A stretch of DNA of 64,000 nt from Achromobacter xylosoxidans (GCF_002192695.1 NZ_MTLG01000074.1:1-64000), one strand, 5' to 3'; positions 36,230 to 44,937 are shown, counted from the stretch's first letter. Notes: generated by a model not told the origin, from the sequence alone. Made by a program: numbers and translations.

Positions 36230-37024
36230 TCAAAGAAAAATGCCGCGCGTGATGCCGCCGTCCACCCCCAGCGATTCGCCGGTGATGGCCCCTGCCCGCG
36301 GCGACGCCAGGAACAGCACCGCGTCGGCGATCTCGGCCGGCTGCAGCACCCGGCGTATGGGCGTGGCCTTGGCATAGTTGGCCTCGACCTGGGCGGGAGT
36401 CAGCCCCTGCTTGGCGGCTTCTTTTTCGTACAGTTCATGGATGTGGGGCGTCTCGACCACGCCCGGATGGATCACGTTGACCGTGATGCCGTGCGGACCC
36501 AATTGGTCCGACAGCGTCTTGGTCATGTGGCAGATGGCCACGTTGCGCATGCCCGAGAGCTGCTTGCTGCCGCGCCCGGTCAGCCCGCCGATGTTGACGA
36601 TGCGGCCAAAGCCGCCCTGGCGCATGTGCGGCGCGGCCGCCTTGGCGCAGCGCATGTAGCCCACCACCTTGATGTTGATGTCTTCCAGCAGGCCCTCGGG
36701 ATCGGCCTCGTCGATCTCGCTGCGCACCAGGCCGCCCGGGTGGGCAGCGCCGTTGACCAGGATGTCGATGCGGCCGAAGTGTTCGGCCACGCGCCGCATC
36801 ATGGCGTTGACCTGGGCCGTGTCCGACACGTCGGCCGCCACGCCCAGCACTTCCACCCCCGTGGCGCGGGTGATTTCAGCCGCCACTTCGTCCAGCTGCG
36901 CCTGGCGGCGCGCCACGATGGCCACGCGCACGCCCTCGGCCGCCAGCGCTTCGGTCACCGCCCGCCCGATGCCCAGGCTGCCGCCCGTGACCACCGCGAC
37001 CTTCCCCTTGAGTTGCAAGTCCAT
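36230..37024 (-). CDS. SDR-family protein with degenerate catalytic residues
   Basis: 264-aa Rossmann protein of the short-chain dehydrogenase family: cofactor motif TGGSLGIG (13-20), DVSD at 66, NGAAHPGG (NNAG position) and the C-terminal GESLGVDGG. The usual Ser-Tyr-Lys set is not where expected: IVNIGGLTG has Gly for Ser, and SGMRN (157-161) replaces Y-x3-K. It may use different chemistry or be regulatory. AAGGAG-type ribosome site before the ATG; starts 31 bases after the ThDP-enzyme stop. Confidence 0.88.
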   Translation of the reverse strand: MDLQLKGKVAVVTGGSLGIGRAVTEALAAEGVRVAIVARRQAQLDEVAAEITRATGVEVLGVAADVSDTAQVNAMMRRVAEHFGRIDILVNGAAHPGGLVRSEIDEADPEGLLEDINIKVVGYMRCAKAAAPHMRQGGFGRIVNIGGLTGRGSKQLSGMRNVAICHMTKTLSDQLGPHGITVNVIHPGVVETPHIHELYEKEAAKQGLTPAQVEANYAKATPIRRVLQPAEIADAVLFLASPRAGAITGESLGVDGGITRGIFL

Positions 37025-37055
37025 GCTTTGATGCTCCTTGTATATATGGCGGCGC

Positions 37056-38600
37056 CTACAGCGCCATCTCGATCAGGACCGGTCCCGGCTGGCGCAGCGC
37101 GGATTCCAGCTGCGCGGCCAGTTCTTCAGAGGTCGCGGCGCGGCTGGCCTGCACCCCGTAGCTGGAAGCCAGCCCCACCCAGTCGATGCGCGGGCGGTCC
37201 AGCGCGGTCAGTTCGGCGGCGCGTTCGCCCAGCACGGCGTTGCCGCGGCGCAGCTCGTTGCGCAGAATCGCGTACTGGTGGTTGGCGGCGATCAGCACCG
37301 TGACCGGCAGGTTTTCATGCGCCAGCGACCACAGCGCCTGGATCGTGTATTGGGTGCTGCCGTCGGACAGCACCGCCACCACGCGTCGCTGCGGGCAGGC
37401 GATGGCGGCGCCCATGGCGACCGGTAAGCCCTGGCCGATGGCGCCGCCGGTATTGGTCAGCACGGTGTGCGGCGCGGCGCCGGCGGACGCGGCATACAGC
37501 GGATAGCCGCAGGTGCCGCCTTCGACCGAGACGATGGCGTCTGCGGGCAAGGCCCGTGCCACCACGGCGGCGATGGATTGCGGCGTCAAGGCGCCTGGTG
37601 CAGGCTCGGGCAGCGGCGCGGCGGCGGATTCGAAGGCCGGCGCGCCCGCCAATTCGGCCAGCGCTTCCAGGCGCGAGGCCGCGTCCTGGCCGGGAGCCGC
37701 CAGTTCCAGCAGGCGTTCCGCCGGCACCAGACGGCTGGGATGGCCGGCATAGCCAAAGTAGGTAACGGGCGGCAGTGCCCCAACAAGCACCACCAGATCG
37801 GCGGCGTCCAGCGCGGCGCGCGCGGGTTCAGGAAAGTACGGCAGCCGGTCGAAGTCCGGCAGGCCCTGCCCGCGTTCCGATCTGGCAGGAAAGGTTTCGG
37901 CGTAAGCCTTACCGCCCAGCGCCGCGCACAGGCGCGCGGCGGCAATCTGCGCGCGGCCTCCCAGGCCGCTGGCGGGACCGCCCCCGCCCAGCAGGAACAG
38001 CGGCTTTTGCGCGCGGCTCAGGCGCTGCCATGCGGCGGCGGCGTCGAAGGTCTCGGGCTGCGCAGCAGCCTCGGCGGCAGCGTCCGCCGAATCCGGCGTC
38101 ACGCTTTCCGCCTGGAAGTCGGCGGGAAAGATCAGCGTCGCGCCCTGGCCGCCATCGGCCAGGCTGGCCCGCACGGCGGCGCACGCAGCGCCGGCGGCGT
38201 CCTGGGCGGACGCGATGCGCTCCACCCAGCCGGACACTGGGCGCGCCAGCGACTCGATGTCGGAAGTCAGGGGCGCGTCGCATTCCAGGTGCCAGCTGGC
38301 GTGGTCGCCGATGATGTTGACGATGGGGGTGCGGGCGCGCCGAGCATTGTGCAGATTGGCGATGCCATTGGCGAAGCCCGGCCCCAGATGCAGCAGCGTC
38401 GCGGCCGGCTTGCCCGCCAAGCGGCCATAGCCGTCGGCCGCGCCGGTGCAGACGTTCTCCTGCAGGCCGACCACGCAGCGCATGCCGCGCACCTCCTCCA
38501 TCGCACGCACCAGATCCAGCTCGGTGGTGCCGGGATTGGCGAAACAGACTTCCACGCCCTGCTTGCGCAGAGCCTCCAGCAAGGCACTAGCTCCGGTCAT
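37056..38600 (-). CDS. ThDP-dependent enzyme (acetolactate synthase / benzoylformate decarboxylase-like)
   Basis: 514 aa with the three-domain plan of ThDP decarboxylases: N-terminal PYR domain with catalytic Glu 48 in VVGLQENVCTGAADGYGRL, a central domain, and a C-terminal PP domain with VLSDGSTQYTIQALWSLAHE ending in AANHQYAILRNEL (the GDG...N metal motif). The resemblance to MdlC is in the PP domain. Decarboxylation or carboligation of a 2-oxo acid is expected. First gene of the nine-gene minus-strand operon, opposite the IclR gene, with three inverted repeats in between. Confidence 0.88.
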   Translation of the reverse strand: MTGASALLEALRKQGVEVCFANPGTTELDLVRAMEEVRGMRCVVGLQENVCTGAADGYGRLAGKPAATLLHLGPGFANGIANLHNARRARTPIVNIIGDHASWHLECDAPLTSDIESLARPVSGWVERIASAQDAAGAACAAVRASLADGGQGATLIFPADFQAESVTPDSADAAAEAAAQPETFDAAAAWQRLSRAQKPLFLLGGGGPASGLGGRAQIAAARLCAALGGKAYAETFPARSERGQGLPDFDRLPYFPEPARAALDAADLVVLVGALPPVTYFGYAGHPSRLVPAERLLELAAPGQDAASRLEALAELAGAPAFESAAAPLPEPAPGALTPQSIAAVVARALPADAIVSVEGGTCGYPLYAASAGAAPHTVLTNTGGAIGQGLPVAMGAAIACPQRRVVAVLSDGSTQYTIQALWSLAHENLPVTVLIAANHQYAILRNELRRGNAVLGERAAELTALDRPRIDWVGLASSYGVQASRAATSEELAAQLESALRQPGPVLIEMAL

Positions 38601-38625
38601 GATTACCGCCTCCTTTTTTTGCTAC

Positions 38626-38644
38626 TTTATCGTAATTTGATAAA
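38626..38644. promoter_or_regulatory. Inverted repeat 1 of the IclR control region
   Basis: Perfect 6-base arms TTTATC / GATAAA around GTAATTT. It is 26 bases before the ThDP-enzyme ATG, where a repressor would block the catabolic operon promoter. The core GATA/TATC recurs in repeats 2 and 3. Confidence 0.6.
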
Positions 38645-38674
38645 TGTGCAATTTCTTTTGGCGGATTGATGTCT

Positions 38675-38694
38675 GATAATTTATTAGAATTATC
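38675..38694. promoter_or_regulatory. Inverted repeat 2 of the IclR control region
   Basis: Perfect 7-base arms GATAATT / AATTATC around TATTAG, near the centre of the 219-base divergent region. This spacing suits a dimeric IclR operator. A Fur site is unlikely because the spacing and context differ. Confidence 0.65.
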
Positions 38695-38706
38695 TATTTG
38701 ATAGAT
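38692..38706. promoter_or_regulatory. Inverted repeat 3 of the IclR control region
   Basis: Perfect 6-base arms ATCTAT / ATAGAT around TTG, overlapping the end of repeat 2 by three bases. Two overlapping palindromes could bind competing dimers or cooperative tetramers. Confidence 0.55.
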
Positions 38707-38819
38707 CTGCAGGAAAGTCCTATGCACACGCGTGCGCGCCGCGCGCGGCGGGGCGATTTGCCAATACGCGCCCCTTGGTGCACCCTCGCAGCACGTCTGC
38801 CTTCCCACGCCTCACACAC

Positions 38820-39584
38820 ATGAACAGTCTTCGCCGCATGCTCGATGTCCTGGACCTCTTTCAGCCCGACCGGCCGGTCCTGGACGTAGACGCCATCTGC
38901 CAGTTGCAGGGCTACGCGCCCGCCACCGCCTACCGCTACGTGCGCGAGCTGTGCGCCTGCGGCTTGCTGGTGCGCCTGCCCGCCGGCTACGCGCTGGGTC
39001 CGCGCATCATCGCGCTGGACCTGCAGATGCGGGAGTACGACCCCATGCTGACGGTCAGCCGCGACCTGATCGAGGAACTGTCCGGCCAGACCGGGCTGGA
39101 CGTGCTGCTGAGCGCGCGCTACGACGACAAGGTGATCAACGTGCACCAGCAGGCGGGGCGCAATACCCAGGCCCTGAACTTCGGCCGCGGCCGGCACATG
39201 CCGCTGCTGCGCAGCGCGACCGCCCGCGTGATCCTGGCCAATCTGGGGCCGCGCCAGTTGCGCCGCGTCTACGACGAGCACGCCGATGCGCCCGACATGC
39301 AGCGGCTGGGGCAGGACTGGAAGTCTTTTTCCCGGGCCATGCTGCAAGTGCGCAAGGCCGGCTATTGCATCTCGTCGGGCGAACTGGATTCCGGCAAGAC
39401 CGGGATCGCCGCGCCTATCTTCGATGAAGAGAACCATGTGCTGGGCAGCATCACGCTCATCGGCATGCAGGACGCCTTCGCGGCCTTCCGCGAGGACTAC
39501 CTGGCCGGCCTGGTCTGCCGCGCTGCCACCGAAATCACCCGCCGCATCGCCCAGGCGCCGGCCAAGCTGCAGCAAGCGGCCTGA
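38820..39584 (+). CDS. IclR-family transcriptional regulator
   Basis: 254-aa regulator: N-terminal winged HTH (MNSLRRMLDVLDLFQPD, LQGYAPATAYRYVRELCACG) and a C-terminal effector domain with GRGRHMPLLRSATARVILAN and GISSGELDSG-type region CISSGELDSGKTGIAAPIF. The ATG at 38820 is preferred over an in-frame GTG at 38775 because it begins directly at the conserved domain. Divergent from the catabolic operon at 38600, so it is the likely controller, responding to a pathway intermediate. Confidence 0.9.
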   Translation: MNSLRRMLDVLDLFQPDRPVLDVDAICQLQGYAPATAYRYVRELCACGLLVRLPAGYALGPRIIALDLQMREYDPMLTVSRDLIEELSGQTGLDVLLSARYDDKVINVHQQAGRNTQALNFGRGRHMPLLRSATARVILANLGPRQLRRVYDEHADAPDMQRLGQDWKSFSRAMLQVRKAGYCISSGELDSGKTGIAAPIFDEENHVLGSITLIGMQDAFAAFREDYLAGLVCRAATEITRRIAQAPAKLQQAA

Positions 39585-39613
39585 TCCCCGCCGCGCCAGT
39601 TCCAGGTTCACGC

Positions 39614-40444
39614 ATGACACCCGCTATCCGCATCGGTCCCCTCGTCTTTCCCTCGGACCTGCTGGTCCTCATCGTTGCCGCCGCCGTCGGGCTGCTGGCC
39701 GCCAGGTTGCTGACCCGCAGGCAGCAGTCCCGGCCCGACACCGGCACGGTGTTGTGGCGCGCGCTCATCATCGGCCTGGTGGTTGCCCGGCTCGGCTTCG
39801 TCTGGCAGTTCCAGGACCACTTCATCGAGAATCCGCTCCGGATCCTGGACCTGCGCGATGGCGGCTGGGCCGGCATGGCCGGGCTTGCCGCGGCATGGCT
39901 CTACACGCTGTACGCGGCCTTGCGCCGCCAGGCGCCGCGGCCCGCGCTGCTGGGCGCGCTGGCGTTGGCCAGCGCGGTCTGGATAGGCGGCGGCCGCTGG
40001 CTGGCGCCCGCGCCGCAGGCCCAGCCCGAACTGGCCGCGCTGGCCTTGCGCCAGCTGGACGGCGCGCCCGCGGCGCTCGCGGCCTACCAGGGCAAGCCCA
40101 CCGTCATCAATCTGTGGGCGAGCTGGTGTCCGCCCTGCCGCCGCGAAATGCCCGCCTTCGCCGCGGCGCAAGCGGCGCATCCCGACGTGAATTTCGTCTT
40201 CCTGAACCAGGCCGAAGCGCCGCCGGACGTCACGGCGTTCCTGGCGCAGCACGCGCCGTCGCTGCGCAACGTGCTGCTCGATCCCGCAGGCGCGGCCTCG
40301 CGCCAGATGAGCAACCGCGGCTTGCCCGCCACGCTGTTCCTGGACGCCCAGGGACGGCTGGTGGACCTGCGCGTGGGCGAGCTGTCGGCGGCTTCGCTGG
40401 CACAGCGCCTGGAGGCGATCCAGGCGCCGGCCAGCGGCGATTGA
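39614..40444 (+). CDS. Membrane-anchored TlpA/DsbE-like thiol-disulfide protein
   Basis: 276 aa. The first about 135 residues contain four hydrophobic segments resembling the membrane region of prolipoprotein diacylglyceryl transferase-like or DsbD-like proteins (SDLLVLIVAAAVGLLAARLL, ALIIGLVVARLGFVWQF). The rest is a thioredoxin fold with WCPPC (Cys 172, Cys 175) and the cis-Pro loop NRGLPATLFL. It would reduce or oxidise periplasmic thiols. Starts 29 bases after the IclR gene; whether it is linked to that pathway is unclear. Confidence 0.88.
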   Translation: MTPAIRIGPLVFPSDLLVLIVAAAVGLLAARLLTRRQQSRPDTGTVLWRALIIGLVVARLGFVWQFQDHFIENPLRILDLRDGGWAGMAGLAAAWLYTLYAALRRQAPRPALLGALALASAVWIGGGRWLAPAPQAQPELAALALRQLDGAPAALAAYQGKPTVINLWASWCPPCRREMPAFAAAQAAHPDVNFVFLNQAEAPPDVTAFLAQHAPSLRNVLLDPAGAASRQMSNRGLPATLFLDAQGRLVDLRVGELSAASLAQRLEAIQAPASGD

Positions 40445-40456
40445 GGCGTGGACGTT

Positions 40457-40780
40457 TCAGATCTGCGGTTCTGCCGCGACGCGGGCCCAAGGCAAAGGCT
40501 GCCCGTCCATATCGCGTTCGAATAGCCACAAACGCTGGCCCGCATGGGTGGGCGGCTCTTCCAGCCGCACGACCAGGACCGGTCCTGCGGGCAGCGCCCG
40601 GACCGTGGCGATGATTGCGGCAGGCGCGCCGTCCCGCGACGGCAACTCGGTCCAGGCCTGCAACTCCGCCTGCTCCACCGCCGCCGCGCGCGCCTGACCA
40701 TGGCCGCAAGCCGGGCACCACAGCCGCAGGGGATAGACCAGATGGCCGCAGCTGCAACATAGGCTGACGTCGACGCTCAT
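40457..40780 (-). CDS. DUF35 zinc-ribbon/OB-fold protein
   Basis: 107-aa acyl-CoA-binding partner protein. The zinc ribbon is C8-x2-C11 and C22-x2-C25, followed by an OB-fold (AIIATVRALPAGPVLVVRLE). DUF35 proteins pair with thiolases or with thiolase-like aldolases such as Ltp2. The ATG overlaps the stop of the thiolase-like gene (ATGA), so the two proteins are probably made in equal amounts as a complex. Confidence 0.88.
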   Translation of the reverse strand: MSVDVSLCCSCGHLVYPLRLWCPACGHGQARAAAVEQAELQAWTELPSRDGAPAAIIATVRALPAGPVLVVRLEEPPTHAGQRLWLFERDMDGQPLPWARVAAEPQI

Positions 40781-41925
40781 GCTTCCTCCCGCGCCAGCAC
40801 GGCCGCATTGGCGCACATGCCGTAACGCAGCTGCACCATGCCGTAGCCGGTAGCCACGCCGTGGCGCGCGCCGCGCACCTGCCTTTCCCCGGCCTGCCCC
40901 AGCAACTGGCGGACCACTTCGACCAGGCCATGCATGCCGCCGGCCGTGCCCGCCTGCCCGGCGGACAACTGGCCGCCCGCTGTGTTGACCGGCAAGTCGC
41001 GGGTGGCCAGGCGGCGCGCGATGAAGCCCGGCAGATCGTCCTCGCGGGCCAAGCCCAGATCGCAGAGCTGCGCCAGCGCCATGGCGGGATAGTCGTCGTA
41101 GACGCTGAGTACATCCATATCCTGCGGTCCCAGGCCCGCGCCCTGCCAGAGCGCTGGCGCAAACGCCGCGATGCCGGTCTGCAATCCGTCGCCTTCCTGC
41201 TGGTCGCCGTTGTAACGCGCATCGCTGGCCAGCAGCCGCACGTTGACTCCCGCCGGACGCGCGCTCAGCACCAGCGCGCAAGCGCCGCTGACCACCGGCA
41301 CGCAATCCAGGCGTCCCAGCGGCGGCGCGACCATGGGCGCGGCCAGGTATTGCGCCAGGCTCATGGGCTCGCGATACGCCGCGTTGGGGTTGCCTGCCGC
41401 CCATAGCCGCTGCGCGACGCACAGCGCGCCATAGTCTTCCCGCGTGAGGCCGGTATGCGCCATCTGCCGTTGCGTGAGCATGGCGAACAAGGGATTCGGC
41501 CCCTCGCAGCCCAGGGGGCTGAGATAGTCCTGCGCGCTGCGGTTGTAGCCGCGCACCAGCCCCGCGAAATCGGCGCCCGTGAAGTGGTCTCCCGCGACCA
41601 GCACGATGGTCTCGGCCTGGCCGGCCTGCAACGCCAGCCACGCCTGGCGCAGCAGATTGATGGCGCTGGCGCCGCCCATTTCGTCCTGCATGCACCAGTT
41701 CAACCGCAGTCCCAGCCGCCACGCCAGATCGATCGCGCGGTCGGGCCGCAAGGTGAAGGACGCCACGCCCAGCCCGTCCACACGGCCTGGCGTCAACCCC
41801 GCGCTGCCCAGTGCCTGGGCGATGGCGTCGGCCATCAGGCCGGCCGTGCTGATCTCGGGGCCGGGATGGCGCAGCGCAGGCGTTTCACCCACGCCGACGA
41901 TGCCCGGGCCGCGCGCCGCGCTCAT
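40777..41925 (-). CDS. Thiolase-fold protein, probable Ltp2-type aldolase
   Basis: 382-aa thiolase-superfamily protein. The usual nucleophile motif C-(A/S)-(S/T)-G is replaced by MGGAS (83-87, in MQDEMGGASAINLLRQA), and the GHP His motif by NTAGGQLSAGQAG (Gln 324 in place of His). Tyr 276 in LSVYDDYPAMAL lies where Ltp2 retro-aldolases carry a catalytic Tyr. Combined with the adjacent DUF35 gene, carbon-carbon cleavage of a beta-hydroxyacyl-CoA is more likely than thiolysis. Start at 41925 overlaps the transporter stop (ATGA); the frame is open further upstream. Confidence 0.85.
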   Translation of the reverse strand: MSAARGPGIVGVGETPALRHPGPEISTAGLMADAIAQALGSAGLTPGRVDGLGVASFTLRPDRAIDLAWRLGLRLNWCMQDEMGGASAINLLRQAWLALQAGQAETIVLVAGDHFTGADFAGLVRGYNRSAQDYLSPLGCEGPNPLFAMLTQRQMAHTGLTREDYGALCVAQRLWAAGNPNAAYREPMSLAQYLAAPMVAPPLGRLDCVPVVSGACALVLSARPAGVNVRLLASDARYNGDQQEGDGLQTGIAAFAPALWQGAGLGPQDMDVLSVYDDYPAMALAQLCDLGLAREDDLPGFIARRLATRDLPVNTAGGQLSAGQAGTAGGMHGLVEVVRQLLGQAGERQVRGARHGVATGYGMVQLRYGMCANAAVLAREEA

Positions 41926-43235
41926 GCCGATTCCTGCCGCGGCGGTTCGCGCGTCAGCAGCAAGGTCAACACCGTGACCGCGGCCATCCCTACCAGGAAC
42001 CACGCCACCGGCGTTGCCGATTCATACTTGCGCAGCAGCGCCATGGCGATCAGCGGCGACAGGCCGCCGGCGAAAACAGAAGCCAGTTCATGCCCCAGCG
42101 CCAGTCCGGTATAGCGGACTTCCGCGGGAAACAGTTCGGCGAAGTACGCCGGCTGGGTGCCGATCATCGCGGCGTGGCAGACCGTGTTGCCCAGGAAGAA
42201 GGCCAGGAATATCCACACAGGTTCCTTGGTCTGCACCAGCCAGAAGAACGGGAACGCTACCAGCACCAGGCCGGCCGAACCGATCAGGTACACCGTGCGC
42301 CGGCCGATGCGGTCGGACAGGTGGCCGAACCAGACCAGCGTGCCCAGCTCGATGAACATGGACACCAGCACGCCTCCCAGCATGACGTCGTTGGGGATGC
42401 CCAGGAACTTGCCATAGGCCAGCGCAAACGCCAGGAAGATGTACGAACCGCCGTTCTCGGCCACGCGCAGCCCCATCGCGGTAAAGACCTGGCGCGGATA
42501 GCGGCGGAACACTTCGACTGCCGGCATGCCGCGCTTGGCGGTCTTGGCGGCTTGCACGAACTCATCGCTTTCCGGGATGTGCTTGCGGATGTAAAGGCCC
42601 ACGCCGAAGATCAGCACGCTCAAGAGAAACGGCAGGCGCCAGCCCCAGCTCATGAAGGCTTCCTGCGGCAGCTGCTGCGCCAGCATGAAGACGCCCGAGG
42701 ACAGCACGAAGCCGCCCGCCACGCCCAACTGGCTGAAGGACGAAAAGTAGCCGCGGCGCTTGCCTCCGACCGCCTCGCTGATCAGCAGCACGCCGCCGCC
42801 CCACTCTCCGCCCGCGGCCGCGCCTTGCAGGATACGCAGCACCACCATGGCTACCGGCGCCCAGAAACCAACTTGGTCATAGGTGGGCAACAGCCCGATC
42901 AGGAAAGTCGCGGCCCCCATCAGGCCCAGGGTCCATTCCAGCGCCAGCTTGCGGCCGTAGCGGTCGCCGATATGGCCGAAAATCACGCCGCCCAGCGGCC
43001 GCGCCAGAAAGCCGACGGCAAAGCCGGCAAACGCCCCCATGGTGCCCAGCAGCGGGTCGGTGCCCTTGGGAAAGAACAGTTCGCCGAACACCAGCGCCGC
43101 CGCCGTGCCGTAGATGAAGAAGTCATACCATTCCATCGCGTTGCCCGCGACGGACGCCATCACCACGCGCCGCGTGCGCTTTCTGCGCGCGTCGTCGCCA
43201 GCGGCCGCGGCCGCCCCCTTGTATGCCATCGTCAT
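41922..43235 (-). CDS. MHS-family MFS transporter
   Basis: 437 aa with 12 predicted helices; metabolite:proton symporter (ShiA/ProP type). Signatures: GNAMEWYDFFIYGTAAALVF, IFGHIGDRYGRKLALEW and LRILQGAAAGGEWGGGVLL. These carriers import organic acids or betaines. It is co-transcribed between an acyl-CoA ligase and the thiolase-like gene, so it probably brings in the acid that the ligase activates. Confidence 0.92.
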   Translation of the reverse strand: MTMAYKGAAAAAGDDARRKRTRRVVMASVAGNAMEWYDFFIYGTAAALVFGELFFPKGTDPLLGTMGAFAGFAVGFLARPLGGVIFGHIGDRYGRKLALEWTLGLMGAATFLIGLLPTYDQVGFWAPVAMVVLRILQGAAAGGEWGGGVLLISEAVGGKRRGYFSSFSQLGVAGGFVLSSGVFMLAQQLPQEAFMSWGWRLPFLLSVLIFGVGLYIRKHIPESDEFVQAAKTAKRGMPAVEVFRRYPRQVFTAMGLRVAENGGSYIFLAFALAYGKFLGIPNDVMLGGVLVSMFIELGTLVWFGHLSDRIGRRTVYLIGSAGLVLVAFPFFWLVQTKEPVWIFLAFFLGNTVCHAAMIGTQPAYFAELFPAEVRYTGLALGHELASVFAGGLSPLIAMALLRKYESATPVAWFLVGMAAVTVLTLLLTREPPRQESA

Positions 43236-43271
43236 TGCCGCCCCTAGTCTGTTTGAAAGAACCTGCGGCGC

Positions 43272-44837
43272 TCAGCGCGCCACGCGATAGCCGACGGCGT
43301 CCCGGTCCCAGGCGTCGCCGGTGATACCCTCGTCCCGCAAATGGAACTTGCGGATCTTGCCGTTCTCGGTGCGCGGCAAATCGTCCAGCACGCGCAGATA
43401 GCGCGGCACGGCGAAATACGGCATGCGAGGCTGGCAGAAATCCAGCAGCGTCTCGGGCGCAATGGCTTGTCCGGCCTTGTAGACCAGCGCCGCCATGACC
43501 TCGTCCTCGGCCAGATCGGAACGCACCGCATAGACTGCCACCGCGGCAACCGCCGGATGCGCCAGCAGCACCTGCTCCACCTCGTACGAGGAAATGTTCT
43601 CGCCGCGTCGGCGGATGGCGTCCTTCGTGCGGTCCAGGAAGCGGAAATAGCCGTCCGCATCGCGCACCACCCGGTCGCCCGTGTGGAACCAGAGGTTGCG
43701 CCAGGCTTGCACCGTCTTGTCGTCCATGCCGAAATAGCCGGTGGCGATGGCGTACGGCTCGTGGGCACGCAGCAGCAGCTCGCCCGGCGTGCCGTCGGGC
43801 ACCGCCGCGTCATGTTCGTCGGCCGCCATCGCGTCGAATTCAGGCGCGGCGCGCCCCATCGTGCCCGGGCGCTGTTCGGCCAGCGTGCCGCCCAACGCGA
43901 AATTGGTTTCGGTGGAGCCGTAGCCTTCCAGCAGCGCGATGCCGGTGCGTTCGGCGAACGCCGCATGGAAACGTTCGGGAACTCCCGGCGCCAGCGCAAT
44001 GCGCGCACGGTGGCGCCGTTCGGCCGCGGCAGGCGCTTGCGCCAGCAGCATGGGCACCATGGCGCCCAGCAGATAGGTCACCGTGGCGCCCGTAGCCTCA
44101 AGGCGATCGAAATAACGGCTGGCCGAGAAGCGCTCGTCGCAGATGATGGTCGCGCCCGTGACCAGCGCCTGGAAGCAGGCGTTCAGGGCATTGGTATGGA
44201 ACAGCGGCAGGCTCGTGTAGAGCACGTCGCTCTCGGCGATTTCCAGATTGCGCGCGGCGATCCTGCCCCACCAATAGAACTGCGCGTGCGGACAGCACAC
44301 GCCTTTGGACAGGCCGGACGTGCCCGAGGTGTACAGGATGGCCAGCGTATCTCCCGGACCGACGTCGGCCGCCGGCGGCAGCGGCGTGTCCGGCACGGGC
44401 GGTGGCGGACACGCGCGCACCGGCAGCGCGTCGGCGTTGCCGTCCAGCAGCCAGATGCGGTTCAAGGCCAGGGACTGCATGTCCAGCGCAGCCAGCGCCG
44501 GACAGGACGCGGCGTCGGCCACCAGCAAGCGGCAACCGCTGTTGGCCAGGATGTGCTGCAGCTGCATGCCGCGCGACGCCGTGTTGATGGGCACGACCAC
44601 CGCGCCCAGCCAGCCGCAGCCCAGCACGATGGACAGGAATTCATGGCGGTTGCCGGCCATCAGCCCGACCCGGTCGCCGCGGGCGACGCCGGCCGAAGCC
44701 AGGCGCGCGGCCCAGGCCGCCGCATGCCCGGGCGCGTCGCCGTAGCGCAGCGCGCCGCCCGGCGCCTGTACCCATGTGCGCTCGCCCCATCGGGCGCCCT
44801 GCTCCAGCAACAACGACGGCAGTGTCAACGCATGCAT
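43272..44837 (-). CDS. AMP-forming acyl-CoA ligase (ANL superfamily)
   Basis: 521-aa ligase similar in style to crotonobetaine/carnitine-CoA and fatty-acyl-CoA ligases. ATP motif AILYTSGTSGLSKGVCCPH, adenine/Mg region LLEGYGSTETNFALGG, and C-terminal hinge FLDRTKDAIRRRGENISSYE with the catalytic Lys in LPRTENGKIRKFHL. The ATG at 44837 has GGGGAAG upstream; the frame is open for 24 more codons. First gene of the ligase/transporter/aldolase-like operon, divergent from a LysR gene. Confidence 0.92.
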   Translation of the reverse strand: MHALTLPSLLLEQGARWGERTWVQAPGGALRYGDAPGHAAAWAARLASAGVARGDRVGLMAGNRHEFLSIVLGCGWLGAVVVPINTASRGMQLQHILANSGCRLLVADAASCPALAALDMQSLALNRIWLLDGNADALPVRACPPPPVPDTPLPPAADVGPGDTLAILYTSGTSGLSKGVCCPHAQFYWWGRIAARNLEIAESDVLYTSLPLFHTNALNACFQALVTGATIICDERFSASRYFDRLEATGATVTYLLGAMVPMLLAQAPAAAERRHRARIALAPGVPERFHAAFAERTGIALLEGYGSTETNFALGGTLAEQRPGTMGRAAPEFDAMAADEHDAAVPDGTPGELLLRAHEPYAIATGYFGMDDKTVQAWRNLWFHTGDRVVRDADGYFRFLDRTKDAIRRRGENISSYEVEQVLLAHPAVAAVAVYAVRSDLAEDEVMAALVYKAGQAIAPETLLDFCQPRMPYFAVPRYLRVLDDLPRTENGKIRKFHLRDEGITGDAWDRDAVGYRVAR

Positions 44838-44937
44838 GGCGGTGCTTCCCCTGTGTTGCGGCCATCGGCAAGCGTTGCCCCAGCCCTTTGAAATTAATCT
44901 AGGAATCAACTATTTATATGTCAAATTTATGGCTATT

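Noticed and set aside
43341..44891. 516-aa plus-strand frame opposite the acyl-CoA ligase
   Set aside because: Antisense shadow; the ligase motifs are on the minus strand.
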